A DNA stretch of 64,000 nucleotides from Bacillota bacterium. GTDB taxonomy: Bacteria > Bacillota > UBA4882 > UBA8346. The translations under genes and the position numbers were made by a program. Position 1 is the first letter of the stretch. The number at the start of each line of letters is the position of its first letter. The DNA lies in the NCBI GenBank assembly GCA_023400055.1, contig JAEXFN010000011.1, forward strand, positions 62,001 through 126,000. The letters are read 5' to 3'. Below the pieces are notes generated by a model. It saw nothing but the letters and a program-made list of their open reading frames with translations, had not been told where the DNA came from and made no database searches. Shown in pieces: positions 39,726 through 49,033 of this stretch.

Positions 39726-40682
39726 GTGAAGAAATATCGGCCCGGCCTATTTTTGATCCTGCTGATAGGGTTGCTTTTCCTGCCAGTCGTCATTAAGAAT
39801 ACATATTATTGCATGTTGCTGGATCAAACGTTGATCAATATCATTATCGTTTTCGGCTTGAATTTTATCACCGGACTGACCGGACAGATGAATCTGGGAA
39901 TGGCGGGCATCTTTGCTTTAGGGGCCTATACTTCGGCGCTCCTGACCACGCAATGCCACCTGTCGCCGTGGCTCTCGTTAATTGCGGCCGTAGCGATGGG
40001 GTGCCTGATCGGAGTCGTTTTGGGTTGGCCGAGCCTGAGAGTGAAAGGCATCTATTTGGCCCTGACCACGATCGGTTTCGGGGAAATCGTCCGACTGCTC
40101 CTGACCAATATGGCGGGGATCACCGGCGGCACGCAAGGCGTCCTGAATATTCCTGCCTATCAAATTTTTCAACTGGGTATCAACAACGAAAGGATTTTTT
40201 ATTATTTTTTATTGGTCATCACCTCGGTGATGTTTTGGATCGCCATGAAAATCGTCCATTCCAAATGGGGGAGAGTTTTCAAGGCCATCCGCGATAACGA
40301 TCAGGCGGTCGAAAGTTGCGGGATCAATATTGCGTCGGTCAAAATAAAGGCGTTCATCTTATGCACGATCTACGGTTGTGTGGGCGGGGCCCTTTATGCG
40401 CATCTGATGGGCTATCTCAATCCGGCCGATTTTACGGTGGACTTTTCGGTGAAATATTTAATGATGCTGATGTTGGGCGGCATCGGTTCGATACCGGGGA
40501 ATATCATCGGAGCGGGCGTCGTAACCTTGCTGCCGGAGATATTGCGGTTTTTAAAGGACTTTTATTGGCTGATTTTCAGCGTAATTTTATTTGTGATTTG
40601 CATCATCCTGCCGAATGGTCTCGTATCGATTTTTGGCGCCGGATGGCCGTTCAATGGAAAGAACCTAAGGAGGAGACCTTAA
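39726..40682 (+). CDS. HAAT-family ABC transporter, permease LivM type
   Basis: The 318-residue membrane protein shows the LivM hallmarks: NFITGLTGQMNLGMAGIFALGAYTSA, LRVKGIYLALTTIGFGEIVRLLLTN and the ATPase-contact loop GGIGSIPGNIIGAGVV. GTG at 39726 follows GAGGGGGTAGG at a normal distance. An in-frame start at 39699 precedes that site. The stop overlaps the livG start (TAATG), indicating coupled translation. Confidence 0.94.
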   Translation: MKKYRPGLFLILLIGLLFLPVVIKNTYYCMLLDQTLINIIIVFGLNFITGLTGQMNLGMAGIFALGAYTSALLTTQCHLSPWLSLIAAVAMGCLIGVVLGWPSLRVKGIYLALTTIGFGEIVRLLLTNMAGITGGTQGVLNIPAYQIFQLGINNERIFYYFLLVITSVMFWIAMKIVHSKWGRVFKAIRDNDQAVESCGINIASVKIKAFILCTIYGCVGGALYAHLMGYLNPADFTVDFSVKYLMMLMLGGIGSIPGNIIGAGVVTLLPEILRFLKDFYWLIFSVILFVICIILPNGLVSIFGAGWPFNGKNLRRRP

Positions 40683-41458
40683 TGGCTGCGATATTGCAGA
40701 TCGATAATGTAACCAAGCAATTCGGCGGTTTAATCGCTGTCAATCATCTGACCATTGCGGTTGAAAAAAATAACATTCATTCATTGATCGGGCCCAACGG
40801 TTCCGGCAAAACCACCATCATCAACTTGATTTGCGGCTCCTTAAAGGTCAACGAGGGAAGCATTCGGTTGAACGGCGAACCCATCAGTGAACTGACTTCG
40901 CCGGATAAGATTGCCCGGAAAGGGATCGGCAGGACCTTTCAAAACATTAAGCTGTTCAATTCGATGACGGCCATCGAAAATATCATGATCGGCGGCCACG
41001 CCGGCACCCGGGTGGGCATCTTGCAATCCCTGTATAATCCCTGGGCGGCCGGCCGGGAAGAAAAGGCTTTAGAAGAGCGCGCGGGCCGGATATTAGATTC
41101 GCTGGGCTTGTATGAAATCCGAAAAGAACTGGTAAAGAATTTGCCCTATGGCCGTCAGAAAATGCTGGAACTCGGCCGGGCGCTGATGAGCGATCCGGAG
41201 TTGATCCTGCTGGATGAGCCGGCGGCCGGCTTGAATCCATCCGAAAGGCTCGAACTGATTGCGATCATCACCAAACTATTTGAGCAGGGGAAAACAATAT
41301 TTTTGATCGAGCACAATATGGACGTGGTCATGTCGATGAGTCATAAGATAACGGTGGTAAATTTCGGGGCCAAAATCGCCGAGGGCTTGCCGAAAGAAAT
41401 CCAAAACGATGCCAATGTGATCAAAGCCTATTTGGGTGAGAAATATCAGAAACAATGA
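40682..41458 (+). CDS. HAAT-family ABC transporter, ATPase LivG type
   Basis: The 258-residue ATPase has Walker A (GPNGSGKTT), the family segment GIGRTFQNIKLFNSMTAIENI, signature LPYGRQKMLELGRAL and Walker B (LILLDEPAAGLNP). The LPYGRQ form is the LivG variant of LSGGQ. It forms the nucleotide-binding pair with the next gene. ATG at 40682 overlaps the upstream stop and follows AAGGAGGAG. Confidence 0.96.
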   Translation: MAAILQIDNVTKQFGGLIAVNHLTIAVEKNNIHSLIGPNGSGKTTIINLICGSLKVNEGSIRLNGEPISELTSPDKIARKGIGRTFQNIKLFNSMTAIENIMIGGHAGTRVGILQSLYNPWAAGREEKALEERAGRILDSLGLYEIRKELVKNLPYGRQKMLELGRALMSDPELILLDEPAAGLNPSERLELIAIITKLFEQGKTIFLIEHNMDVVMSMSHKITVVNFGAKIAEGLPKEIQNDANVIKAYLGEKYQKQ

Positions 41459-41480
41459 TAACTTGAGGTGGTGCAAAGCA

Positions 41481-42191
41481 ATGCTGGATATCGAGAACAT
41501 CAACGTGTTTTACGGACAAGTGCAAGCGTTATTCGATGTATCGTTGCAAATCGACGAGGCCGCGATCGTGTCGATCATCGGTTCAAACGGTGCCGGCAAA
41601 ACGACCCTCATGAATGCGATAACGGGCATTACCAAAGCCAAAGGCGGCAGCATCAAGTTTAGGGGCGAAACGATCAGCCGCGTACCAACGCATGAGATCG
41701 TCAAAAGAGGCATTATCTACGTGCCGGAAGGAAGAAGAATATTTTATGGCATGACGGTCTTGAAAAATATCGAGATGGGCGGCTATAGCAGAAAATTGAC
41801 CAAAAAGCAGTTTTCCGATGAGCTAGAAGCGATCGTAACCATTTTTCCGCGCTTGAAAGAACGCTTGAGCCAATTGGGAGGCACGTTGAGCGGCGGCGAA
41901 CAGCAAATGCTGGCGATCGCCAGAGGGTTGATGGGCGATCCCCGGCTGATGCTGCTCGACGAACCGTCGTTGGGGTTAGCGCCCATCGTCGTCGATGAGG
42001 TGTTCCAGGTCATCGTGGATATCAATCAAATGAAGAAGATACCCATCGTCCTGGTCGAACAGAACGCCTACATGGCCTTGAATATTTCGGCAACGGCCTA
42101 TGTTTTGGAATTGGGGCGTATCAAGTTTCAAGGCCAAAGCAAAGCCTTAATCGAAAGCCCGGAAATTAAAAAAGCGTACTTGGGGGGATAA
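41481..42191 (+). CDS. HAAT-family ABC transporter, ATPase LivF type
   Basis: The 236-residue ATPase has Walker A (GSNGAGKTTL), RGIIYVPEGRRIFYGMTV, signature LSGGEQQMLAIARGL and Walker B (LMLLDEPSLGLAP). ATG at 41481 follows GAGGTGG. A longer frame from 41436 overlaps livG without a ribosome site. It is followed three bases later by the LarA-family gene, so that gene is certainly in the operon. Confidence 0.96.
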   Translation: MLDIENINVFYGQVQALFDVSLQIDEAAIVSIIGSNGAGKTTLMNAITGITKAKGGSIKFRGETISRVPTHEIVKRGIIYVPEGRRIFYGMTVLKNIEMGGYSRKLTKKQFSDELEAIVTIFPRLKERLSQLGGTLSGGEQQMLAIARGLMGDPRLMLLDEPSLGLAPIVVDEVFQVIVDINQMKKIPIVLVEQNAYMALNISATAYVLELGRIKFQGQSKALIESPEIKKAYLGG

Positions 42192-42194
42192 AAG

Positions 42195-43502
42195 TTGAAG
42201 ATGAATCCGCCTGGCAAAGGGAGCCTCTACGATTTTGAAATCCCCGCTTCCTATAAGGTCAGCATTTTGGAACCGGCGCTCCAACCCAAATCGCTGCCCG
42301 CTTTTTTGGGGAAGGCGGTCACCGAAACCGAAATGGTCATAGCCGCGCTGGAACAGCCGATCGGCATGGGCAGGCTGGATACGCTGGTAAAGCCTTCATT
42401 GAAGGTAGCCATCGTCGTCGATGATATTACCCGCCCCACGCCTTCCCGACTCATTCTGGAACCCATCCTGCGCTTGCTGAAGCAATCGGGAATCCGCGAC
42501 CAAAATATCCGGATCATCTTTGCCAACGGTTCACACCGGCGCCACTCTACCGCCGAAAAGGAAAAGCTGCTCGGCAAAGCGATTTTGAGCCGGTACCGGG
42601 TAGCGGAACACGATGCCCATGATCGGTCGCGGCTGCAGCTTTTGGGTCATACTTCGAGAGGAACGCCGGTTTTGATCAACCAAATCGTCGCCGACGCGGA
42701 GCTGCGCATTCTGACCGGCCTGATCAAGCCGCATAGTCAGGCCGCCTATTCGGGGGGAGGCAAATCTATATTGCCGGGGGTGGCCGGAATCGAAACCATC
42801 CTCCGCGATCATAATTTTTCCGCCGTTAAACTCGCCAAACTGGGGTCGCTAGCCGATAATCCCATTCGCTCGGATATTGAAGAAGCGGCGCAAATGGTCG
42901 GGCCCTCTTTCATCGTCAATGTAGTCTTGAATCCCCAAAAACGAATCGTCGCCGCCGTGGCCGGAGATATGATAAAGGCTCATCGCGCCGGATGTGAGAT
43001 ATTGGACAGTATGTGCCGCTATACTGTGAACAAACGGGTCGATATAGGGATTGCGCTATGCCCCGAACCGGCGGATATCAATTTTTATCAGGCAATCGGC
43101 GGGATAGTGCCTTTCGTAAAAACCGAGCCGCCCGTTTTAGCCAAGCGAGGGACGATCATCCTGGTGGCCGAGTGCCGGGAGGGAATGGGGCATCCCATCT
43201 TTGCCCGGTATGATGCGGGAAGACTCAAAGCAGTCGCTGAAAACGGCGTCTTCGACGCCCCCTTCGAAGAGGGGCAATGGTCGGTTCAAATTTTGGCCGA
43301 ATGTTTGGAATATGCCAATATCATCGTCGTAGCGGGTGATAAAAATCGCGCTGAACTGGAATCGTTGGGTTTACTCTTTGCGAGCACGGTGCAAGAGGCC
43401 TTCAATAGGGCCATGGCCATGGCCCGTGGAACAACTGCCGATCCTGAAATTTTGCTGCTTCCCGATGCGCCTTATACGATTGTCGATTTACGGATGGAAT
43501 AG
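42195..43502 (+). CDS. LarA-family nickel-pincer hydroxyacid racemase/epimerase
   Basis: The 435-residue protein matches the lactate racemase LarA family, which uses a nickel-pincer nucleotide cofactor bound to a lysine. Seen here are DDITRPTPSR (Arg80), His114 in NGSHRRH, His180 in LIKPHSQAAY, Lys190 in GGGKSILPG and His206 in RDHNF. Their spacing equals that of LarA His108, His174, Lys184 and His200. All key residues are kept, so an active racemase or epimerase is likely. LarA relatives act on various 2-hydroxy acids, and this operon suggests a substrate other than lactate. No larB, larC or larE is in the window. The start is TTG at 42195 after GGGGGG. Confidence 0.88.
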   Translation: MKMNPPGKGSLYDFEIPASYKVSILEPALQPKSLPAFLGKAVTETEMVIAALEQPIGMGRLDTLVKPSLKVAIVVDDITRPTPSRLILEPILRLLKQSGIRDQNIRIIFANGSHRRHSTAEKEKLLGKAILSRYRVAEHDAHDRSRLQLLGHTSRGTPVLINQIVADAELRILTGLIKPHSQAAYSGGGKSILPGVAGIETILRDHNFSAVKLAKLGSLADNPIRSDIEEAAQMVGPSFIVNVVLNPQKRIVAAVAGDMIKAHRAGCEILDSMCRYTVNKRVDIGIALCPEPADINFYQAIGGIVPFVKTEPPVLAKRGTIILVAECREGMGHPIFARYDAGRLKAVAENGVFDAPFEEGQWSVQILAECLEYANIIVVAGDKNRAELESLGLLFASTVQEAFNRAMAMARGTTADPEILLLPDAPYTIVDLRME

Positions 43503-43587
43503 CGTAAACTATCGTTTTTTGTCCTGAAAACGGCATTTGGCATCAAAGAAAAACTCGGCGGCAAAGGAATTGCCGCGTCGAAAGAGA
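43503..43587 (+). terminator. Hairpin at the end of the larA operon
   Basis: GCGGCAA and TTGCCGC form a 7-bp stem at about 43558-43578. It has no T run and is weak as an intrinsic terminator. Confidence 0.4.
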
Positions 43588-43900
43588 TCGTTTTGTGAAT
43601 GAGAGAGCTTCTTTTGTCGCTCAACAAGCTCGTTTTGTGGATAAGCGAGCTTGTTTTGTTAATGAAAGAGCTCTTTTAGTCGTTCAACAAGCTCATTTTG
43701 TGGATAAGCGAGCTCGTTTTGTTAATAAAAGAGCTCTTTTTGTGAATAAGTAAGCTCTTTCAGTCACTCAATGAGCTCATTTTGTGGATAAGTGAGCTTG
43801 TTTTGTTAATCAGAGAACTCTTTTTGTGAATAAGTGATCTATTCCTGTGGATAAACGGGAACGTTAATTTGGGTTAATGGTTTTGGCTGTGGATAAATGG
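43588..43900. repeat. 21-bp phased array with DnaA-box nonamers (A3)
   Basis: Nonamer slots start at 43594, 43636, 43657, 43699, 43720, 43741, 43783, 43804, 43825, 43846 and 43888, all on one 21-bp grid. Seven are perfect TGTGNATAA (43636, 43699, 43741, 43783, 43825, 43846, 43888), the complement of the DnaA box TTATNCACA. GAGCTC or close variants separate them. The last box belongs to a flank (GGCTGTGGATAAATGGGGGAGGAG) shared with A5. Confidence 0.9.
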
Positions 43901-44039
43901 GGGAGGAGAGGCTAAAACCATATAAAGTCAGGGGGAAAAACTTTATCGCGTATTAACCGGGCCGATAAATGGGCGTTTGATGCCGGTTCAAAGGATGCCT
44001 ATGTTTAGGCAATTTTAGTGGTTTCGGGTACATTAATAC

Positions 44040-44610
44040 CGGAGAGCTTTTGGATGTTTGTTCTTTTGGCCCACGGTTCCGGCGGCGGGATTACTTTTGG
44101 ACCGCCCCAAAAGTAACCAAAAAGGCGCTGGAACCTACGGATTCCCGTCCTCCCTTATGCATCCGGTAATCGTCTTCGCCATCCTTGGCCTTCTGACTGG
44201 CTACCGGGTCTTGGCTTTCGAAGTCCCCTTCGCAGGGCGACCGCAATTTTTCATCCATGAAAAGATGCGTCGTCCGCCTTCATCCTCGAAGGCGGCGGGT
44301 AGTCGAAAGTTAAGTGACTTATGCGTAAAGCATCGAAAGGTTCGAATAGCACCCGTCTCCAGGGAGGGAGACGGCGCCGCTTCTTTTCAGGAAGAAAAAC
44401 AGCGGTCGGAGTCGGAAGACTACGCTTGGTTGACAGTCGGAATGCCATGGATGGCGGCGACATTCTAAAACCCCGGATGAATGAGGAGGCCTTGGAACCT
44501 CGGTTCCAAGTGGGCGATTTCCAAAGGGTGTCCCACTACACCCTTTGGTCCTGGGGGGTGGGGGCAGGAATAGCCCCCATCGGCCCTCAGCTTTCAGTTC
44601 TGATGATGAA
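44040..44610 (-). repeat. Dispersed family C, copy 2 (inverted)
   Basis: Relative to copies 1 and 3 this copy is reversed. It begins with CCCACGGTTCCGGCGGCGGG and the hairpin ACTTTTGGACCGCCCCAAAAGT. It contains GGAGGGAGACGGCGCCGC and ends with CCAAAGGGTGTCCCACTACA followed by CCCTTTGG. Gene-free. The remaining bases to the MFS gene show nothing clear. Confidence 0.75.
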
Positions 44611-44844
44611 GGAATTCCTTAATATTTGAATTAGAAAACTTTGTCGGAGAAGGCGGGGCGGCCGGAAAAATACGAAGAAGCCGGGGCTAAAATTTTTTGA
44701 ATGGTTCGCCAAGCCCTTTCCGACGGTATCGGCCGGCAACCAATCTTTACAAAGGGATTAAAAGATATGGAGGAGATTATTAAAGATTGTAGAACCCCTA
44801 CCGTGGATCTAAATTACAGCTTGAGCAGGGATGGGAGAACTGGC

Positions 44845-46203
44845 ATGGACGCTCACTGGCAGCAGCAGATTCGACGACTTAACCGGCACCGCTGGGTTAT
44901 CTGGACGCCGTTGGCCTTCGCTTTTCTGGCCTCATATTTTCACCGTACCGCCACCGGGGTGGTGGCCGACAGTCTGATGCGGGATTTCTCGATCGCGCGT
45001 GCGTCGGAGCTGGGCGGACTGGCTTCGATTTACTTTTATACTTACGCCATCATGCAAATGCCCGCCGGGATGCTGGCCGATTATTACGGGCCGCGGCGCA
45101 CCATCTCGCTGGCGTTAATCGTCGCGACGCTGGGGGCGGCCATTTTCGGCCTGGCCAAGAGCGTGCCGGTTTTATATTGCGGCCGCTTCCTCTCCAGTCT
45201 GGGCGTGAGCCTGATCTACGTGAATATTGTCAAAATCCACGCCGAATGGTTCCGGGGGCGGGAATTCGCCACCATGATCGGGTTGCTGGTCGTCGCCGGC
45301 AGCGCCGGCTTTCTGATCGCCGCCACGCCGTTGGCTTTTTTCGTGGACTGTTTCGGCTGGCGCGCTTCGTTCCTGACGATCGCCGCTTACTCGCTGGTCG
45401 CGGCGGTGGCTTGTTGGTGGTTGGTGCGGGACCGGCCGACGGAGGTCGGCTTGCCGGCCATCGCCGCGGTGGAAGCCAGCGAGGGCCAAGCTCCGGCAAC
45501 GGCCGGGACGCCGGCCGAAACCGCCCCGCCGCGCGATGTCTGGGCCAGCTTGCGGAGCATCCTGGCCAACCCTTGTACCTGGTGGCCATTTTTGGCTTCG
45601 GTGACGATTTACGGTGTCTACATGGCCTTCATGGGACTCTGGGCGGTGCCTTATTTTATGCAAATCTACGGGATGACGCGGGTGGCGGCCTCCAACCACG
45701 TCTTGCTGATGGCGCTGGGCACCATGGTGGGCGGACCGGCCATCGGTTTCATTTCGGACCGTTTGGCGATCCGGCGTCTGCCGAATGTGCTGGCCTCCAT
45801 CGGCTTTCTCCTGGTTTGGCTGCTGCTCACCGTCTGGAACGGCGGCCGTCCGCCGGTTTGGGCGTTGTATCCCATCTGTTTCGGCATCGGCCTGGGCATG
45901 TCCGGCGTGAACCTCAACGTCGCCTGCGGCAAGGAGGCCAATTCGCCGCGGCTGACCGGCGTGGTGGCCGGGATCGTCAATTCCGGGTCGTTCGTCGGCG
46001 CCGCGTTGCTGCAGCCGCTGTTCGGCTGGTTCCTGGACAGCCATTGGCAGGGCGTCACCGAGCACGGGGTGAGAATTTACCCGCTGGCCGCCTACCAAAG
46101 CGCCTTCTGGTTCTGCGCCGCCGTCGTCGGACTGGGGATCCTTTGCACGTTACTGATCAAAGAGACCGGAGCCGTCAATATTTGCGCCGGGGATCAGCGC
46201 TGA
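44845..46203 (+). CDS. Major facilitator superfamily transporter
   Basis: The roughly 452-residue protein has twelve hydrophobic segments. The MFS loop 2-3 signature appears as GMLADYYGPRRTISLAL and a second-half equivalent as GFISDRLAIRRLPN. The overall look (FHRTATGVVADSLMRDF, then YAIMQMPAGMLAD) is that of the sugar-phosphate / organic anion branch. A polar loop rich in Ala, Pro and Thr joins the halves near residue 210. The substrate is unknown. ATG at 44845 has GGGAG six bases upstream. The frame is open back to 44701, with ATG 44767 as an alternative. It is convergent with the ketopantoate reductase gene. Confidence 0.88.
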   Translation: MDAHWQQQIRRLNRHRWVIWTPLAFAFLASYFHRTATGVVADSLMRDFSIARASELGGLASIYFYTYAIMQMPAGMLADYYGPRRTISLALIVATLGAAIFGLAKSVPVLYCGRFLSSLGVSLIYVNIVKIHAEWFRGREFATMIGLLVVAGSAGFLIAATPLAFFVDCFGWRASFLTIAAYSLVAAVACWWLVRDRPTEVGLPAIAAVEASEGQAPATAGTPAETAPPRDVWASLRSILANPCTWWPFLASVTIYGVYMAFMGLWAVPYFMQIYGMTRVAASNHVLLMALGTMVGGPAIGFISDRLAIRRLPNVLASIGFLLVWLLLTVWNGGRPPVWALYPICFGIGLGMSGVNLNVACGKEANSPRLTGVVAGIVNSGSFVGAALLQPLFGWFLDSHWQGVTEHGVRIYPLAAYQSAFWFCAAVVGLGILCTLLIKETGAVNICAGDQR

Positions 46204-46292
46204 TTGAACGGCTGGCATACGATTTCATGGATCCGCAGCTGATTAAAGTTCTGGGTCGACGCCGCCTGCATGACCGGCGCGGCTCGCTTCAT

Positions 46293-47249
46293 TCACTCGT
46301 AAAGCGCTTCGCTGGCCTTGATCAGGTGAAAGACCATTTGGTTATAAGGCGTGTCTATCCCATGCTCCGCTCCGAGCCGCACGATGACGCCGCTGAGGCT
46401 GTCGATCTCCGTTTTGATCCGGCGCTCGATGTCCTGGAGGGTCGATGAGCGGTGCTGATAGGTCGGAGGCAGGATCTTCTCGTAGAAAGCTTTCTTATAG
46501 GCTGCGGCATCGGGCCAGAATGTGCTGTAGCCGGCCGTCTTCATCACCGCGAAGATTTCATCGATGATCCGGTTCATGAGCAAGACCGCGTCCGCGCTGC
46601 GCGCCAGCCCGCCGTAATCGGTCCGCAGCACCGCGCTCAGCGGATTGAGGGTGCAGTTGTAGAGCAGCTTGGCCCAGAGCCTCTCAGCGATGGCCTCCGA
46701 GCTCTGGCAGGGCAGGCCACCCCTTTCCAGCGCTTTGACGAGGGGTTCGATCCGCTGCGGCGCGCCTCCGAACAGGCTGCCGATGGTGACCGGCGCCGAA
46801 AAGACGGTAATTTCGCTGATATGCGGCTCGGGCCGTTTGAAGCCAATGGTGAAGCTGGCGGTATAAATCCGCTCTTTATCCAGTAAACCGAAAAAGTGGC
46901 GTTCGTTTTCGAAGCCGTTCTGGCAGAGGATCAGGCAGCCGGAAGGAGCGAGCAGGCTCGAACCGCCTTCGGCGAGTTGCGCCGCGATGGCGCCGTTGCC
47001 GGTGGTCTTGGTGCTGATGATGATGTAATCATACCCCGTCCTGCCGGTCGCGTCGGGGCGGTCGAAGACCCGTAGCCGGGCGGCGGGAACCGTGACCTCC
47101 TTAAAAATGCCCCGGCGCATGAGGCCGTTTTCGAGCAAACTTTCCTTGGTGGCGCCGCGGGCGATCAGATCGGCGTCTTCAGCCGCGTCATATAAAGCCG
47201 CGGCGACGGACAGTCCCACCGCACCGCAGCCGATTAGCATGATCTTCAT
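46293..47249 (-). CDS. Ketopantoate reductase (PanE/ApbA family)
   Basis: The 318-residue NADPH-dependent reductase has an N-terminal GCGAVGLSVA dinucleotide motif. The family Lys lies in ERLWAKLLYNC with the conserved Asn residues after it. The C-terminal catalytic segment is HRSSTLQDIERRIKTEID (Ser and Asp). PanE makes pantoate for coenzyme A. ApbA-like paralogues reduce other 2-oxo acids, so a symbol is not assigned. ATG at 47249 follows AAGAGGATT. It lies 36 bp downstream of the DegT aminotransferase on the same strand, and the two are probably co-transcribed. Confidence 0.88.
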   Translation of the reverse strand: MKIMLIGCGAVGLSVAAALYDAAEDADLIARGATKESLLENGLMRRGIFKEVTVPAARLRVFDRPDATGRTGYDYIIISTKTTGNGAIAAQLAEGGSSLLAPSGCLILCQNGFENERHFFGLLDKERIYTASFTIGFKRPEPHISEITVFSAPVTIGSLFGGAPQRIEPLVKALERGGLPCQSSEAIAERLWAKLLYNCTLNPLSAVLRTDYGGLARSADAVLLMNRIIDEIFAVMKTAGYSTFWPDAAAYKKAFYEKILPPTYQHRSSTLQDIERRIKTEIDSLSGVIVRLGAEHGIDTPYNQMVFHLIKASEALYE

Positions 47250-47285
47250 GTTTGCAATCCTCTTGAATCCGATTTTAAGGTGCGC

Positions 47286-48479
47286 TTAGGAAGCCATCCG
47301 TTTGAGCAGCCGTTCCACCAGGTGAATCAGCCGGCTGATCACATATTCGGCGTCCTCCAGCGCCAGCGTCGAATAGAGCGGCAAGGTGATTTCGTTGGCA
47401 TATTGCCGATAAGCATTGGGATAATCGTCGATGGAATAGCCCAGCTTGCGGTAGAAGCTGAACATGGGCAACGGGATGAAATGGACGTTGGTGGCGATAC
47501 CCTCCTCCGCCAGCAGCTGGATGAGGTTGTCCCGTTGTTCCTCGGAGAAACCATCGATCCGCAGCGGGTAGAGATGGTAGCAGGTTTCGGTGTCGCCCTC
47601 CGCCTTAAAGGGGAGCCTGGCCCATTCCCTGGTCAGCAGGGAATCGGAATACAGCTCGAAGATGGCCCGGCGCTTGGCGAGCATCGCCTCGAACCGCTCC
47701 AGCTGGGTGAGGCCGATGGCGGCCATGATGTCGGTCATGTTGCATTTGAAGCCGTCGGTCACGATGTCGTATTTCCAGGCGCCGGCCTTCATCTTGGACA
47801 GGGCGTCCTTGGTCTGGCCGTGCAGCGCGGTCACCTTCAGTTCGGTGCGCAGATCGGCCTTGCCCCGGAAATGGTTGTCCCGAAAGGTAATGGAGCCGCC
47901 CTCGGCGGTGGTCAGGTTCTTGACCGCGTGAAACGAGAAGACATGGAAGTCGAACTGCCCGCCGACTTTCTGCCCCCGATAGGTCGCGCCGAAGGAGTGG
48001 GCCGAGTCGGCCAGCAACAGGATGTCCTCGCGTCCTTTGGCCTTGAGCACCGCCCTGATGGCGTCATAGTCGACCGGAACCCCGGCGAAGTCGACCGTGC
48101 TGATCAGCTTGGTCTTCGGAGTGATCGCCTCGTACAACTGCTGCTCGTCCATAAAAAAGCTGTCTTTTTTGACATCCACGAACTTCGGCCGGATGCCGCG
48201 GTGGGTCATGACGCTGGCCGTGGCGGTATAAGTATAGGGTGTGGTGATGGCTTCGTCGTCGGGCTGGAGATCCAGCACTTTCAAGATCAACTCCATGCCG
48301 GCCGTGGCGCTGGATACGGCCACCGCCTGGTTTACGCCGCAGTATTCGGCCAGCCTTTCTTCAAACTGGGCCACCTTGGGGCCGGAGGTTATCCAGCCCG
48401 AGCGGAGCACCTCCCTGACCCGATCCATTTCTAAATCGGTAATATCCGGTGGCGAGAAAGGAATATGATTCGATCGCAT
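47286..48479 (-). CDS. DegT/DnrJ/EryC1 family PLP aminotransferase
   Basis: This 397-residue fold-type I aminotransferase has the opening DRVREVLRSGWITSGPKVAQFE. The Schiff-base Lys lies in FHAVKNLTTAEGG, and ADSAHSFGA is the cofactor aspartate region. The family usually aminates nucleotide-linked keto sugars for surface polysaccharide, LPS or antibiotic sugars. No other sugar nucleotide gene is next to it, so the pathway is unclear. ATG at 48479 is preceded by AAGGACGG. It begins a two-gene minus-strand unit with the ketopantoate reductase. Confidence 0.93.
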   Translation of the reverse strand: MRSNHIPFSPPDITDLEMDRVREVLRSGWITSGPKVAQFEERLAEYCGVNQAVAVSSATAGMELILKVLDLQPDDEAITTPYTYTATASVMTHRGIRPKFVDVKKDSFFMDEQQLYEAITPKTKLISTVDFAGVPVDYDAIRAVLKAKGREDILLLADSAHSFGATYRGQKVGGQFDFHVFSFHAVKNLTTAEGGSITFRDNHFRGKADLRTELKVTALHGQTKDALSKMKAGAWKYDIVTDGFKCNMTDIMAAIGLTQLERFEAMLAKRRAIFELYSDSLLTREWARLPFKAEGDTETCYHLYPLRIDGFSEEQRDNLIQLLAEEGIATNVHFIPLPMFSFYRKLGYSIDDYPNAYRQYANEITLPLYSTLALEDAEYVISRLIHLVERLLKRMAS

Positions 48480-49033
48480 GATATCGTCCGTCCTTTATCT
48501 ATTTTGGCAAAGCGCCGTTTCATCCTCAGTGAGTCCAAGCTTTATTATAACCTATTTTAACATCGAAATCGGAATGAAGTGTATGGTTTTTTATAAAATG
48601 CAATGACTTGGACTCCCTCGGCGACAGCTGGTCTATAAAGGAGCTGAATACGATGCTGACCGGGTTTCCTAAGCGTCAGCGACTGCCGGATGAAACGATC
48701 GTCGAATCCCAGCAGCTGCCGGCCGCTTAGCTCATTTAAAATGATCAGAAAAGATATACCTGGAATGCGAATCATCCGTTTCCTCGGTGAGCTTGAGCTG
48801 CTCCGTTCGCTCAGAAATGGACACGGGTCTGTTCGATGCGGGTAGGAATCGGTCGTTTTTATTTTTTTAGACTTCAATGACCAGATTACGTATTCAGGGG
48901 CGGAGCAGGTCGCAAGGCGAAAATATGATATGAAAAGGTTATAAATTTGACATCGTTAGAGTAAAACTTGCTTAAGCTGGAGTTCTATGTTAAAATTTAT
49001 GACATAGATATTACATATCAGAGGGATGAGTGA
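48480..49033. other. Gene-poor gap with candidate promoter
   Basis: No convincing gene. A 25-codon plus-strand frame at 48652-48729 follows AAGGAG but looks like chance. Before the next operon, TTGCTT at 48968 and TAAAAT at 48991-48996 (17-bp spacer) may be its promoter. The inverted repeat TCTATGT/ACATAGA at about 48985-49009 overlaps the -10 and could be an operator. Confidence 0.4.

Noticed and set aside
43588..43900. Chromosomal replication origin
   Set aside because: DnaA boxes are abundant, but dnaA, dnaN, gidA or other oriC neighbours are absent and similar arrays occur at several places in the window.
45172..46448. Long open frames in other registers over the MFS gene
   Set aside because: Arg/Gly-rich products typical of off-frame translation of GC-rich DNA. 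The MFS frame has membrane segments and signature motifs.
48652..48729. A 25-codon gene after AAGGAG
   Set aside because: No hydrophobic or structured feature, no promoter, and the surrounding gap contains other chance frames of similar length.
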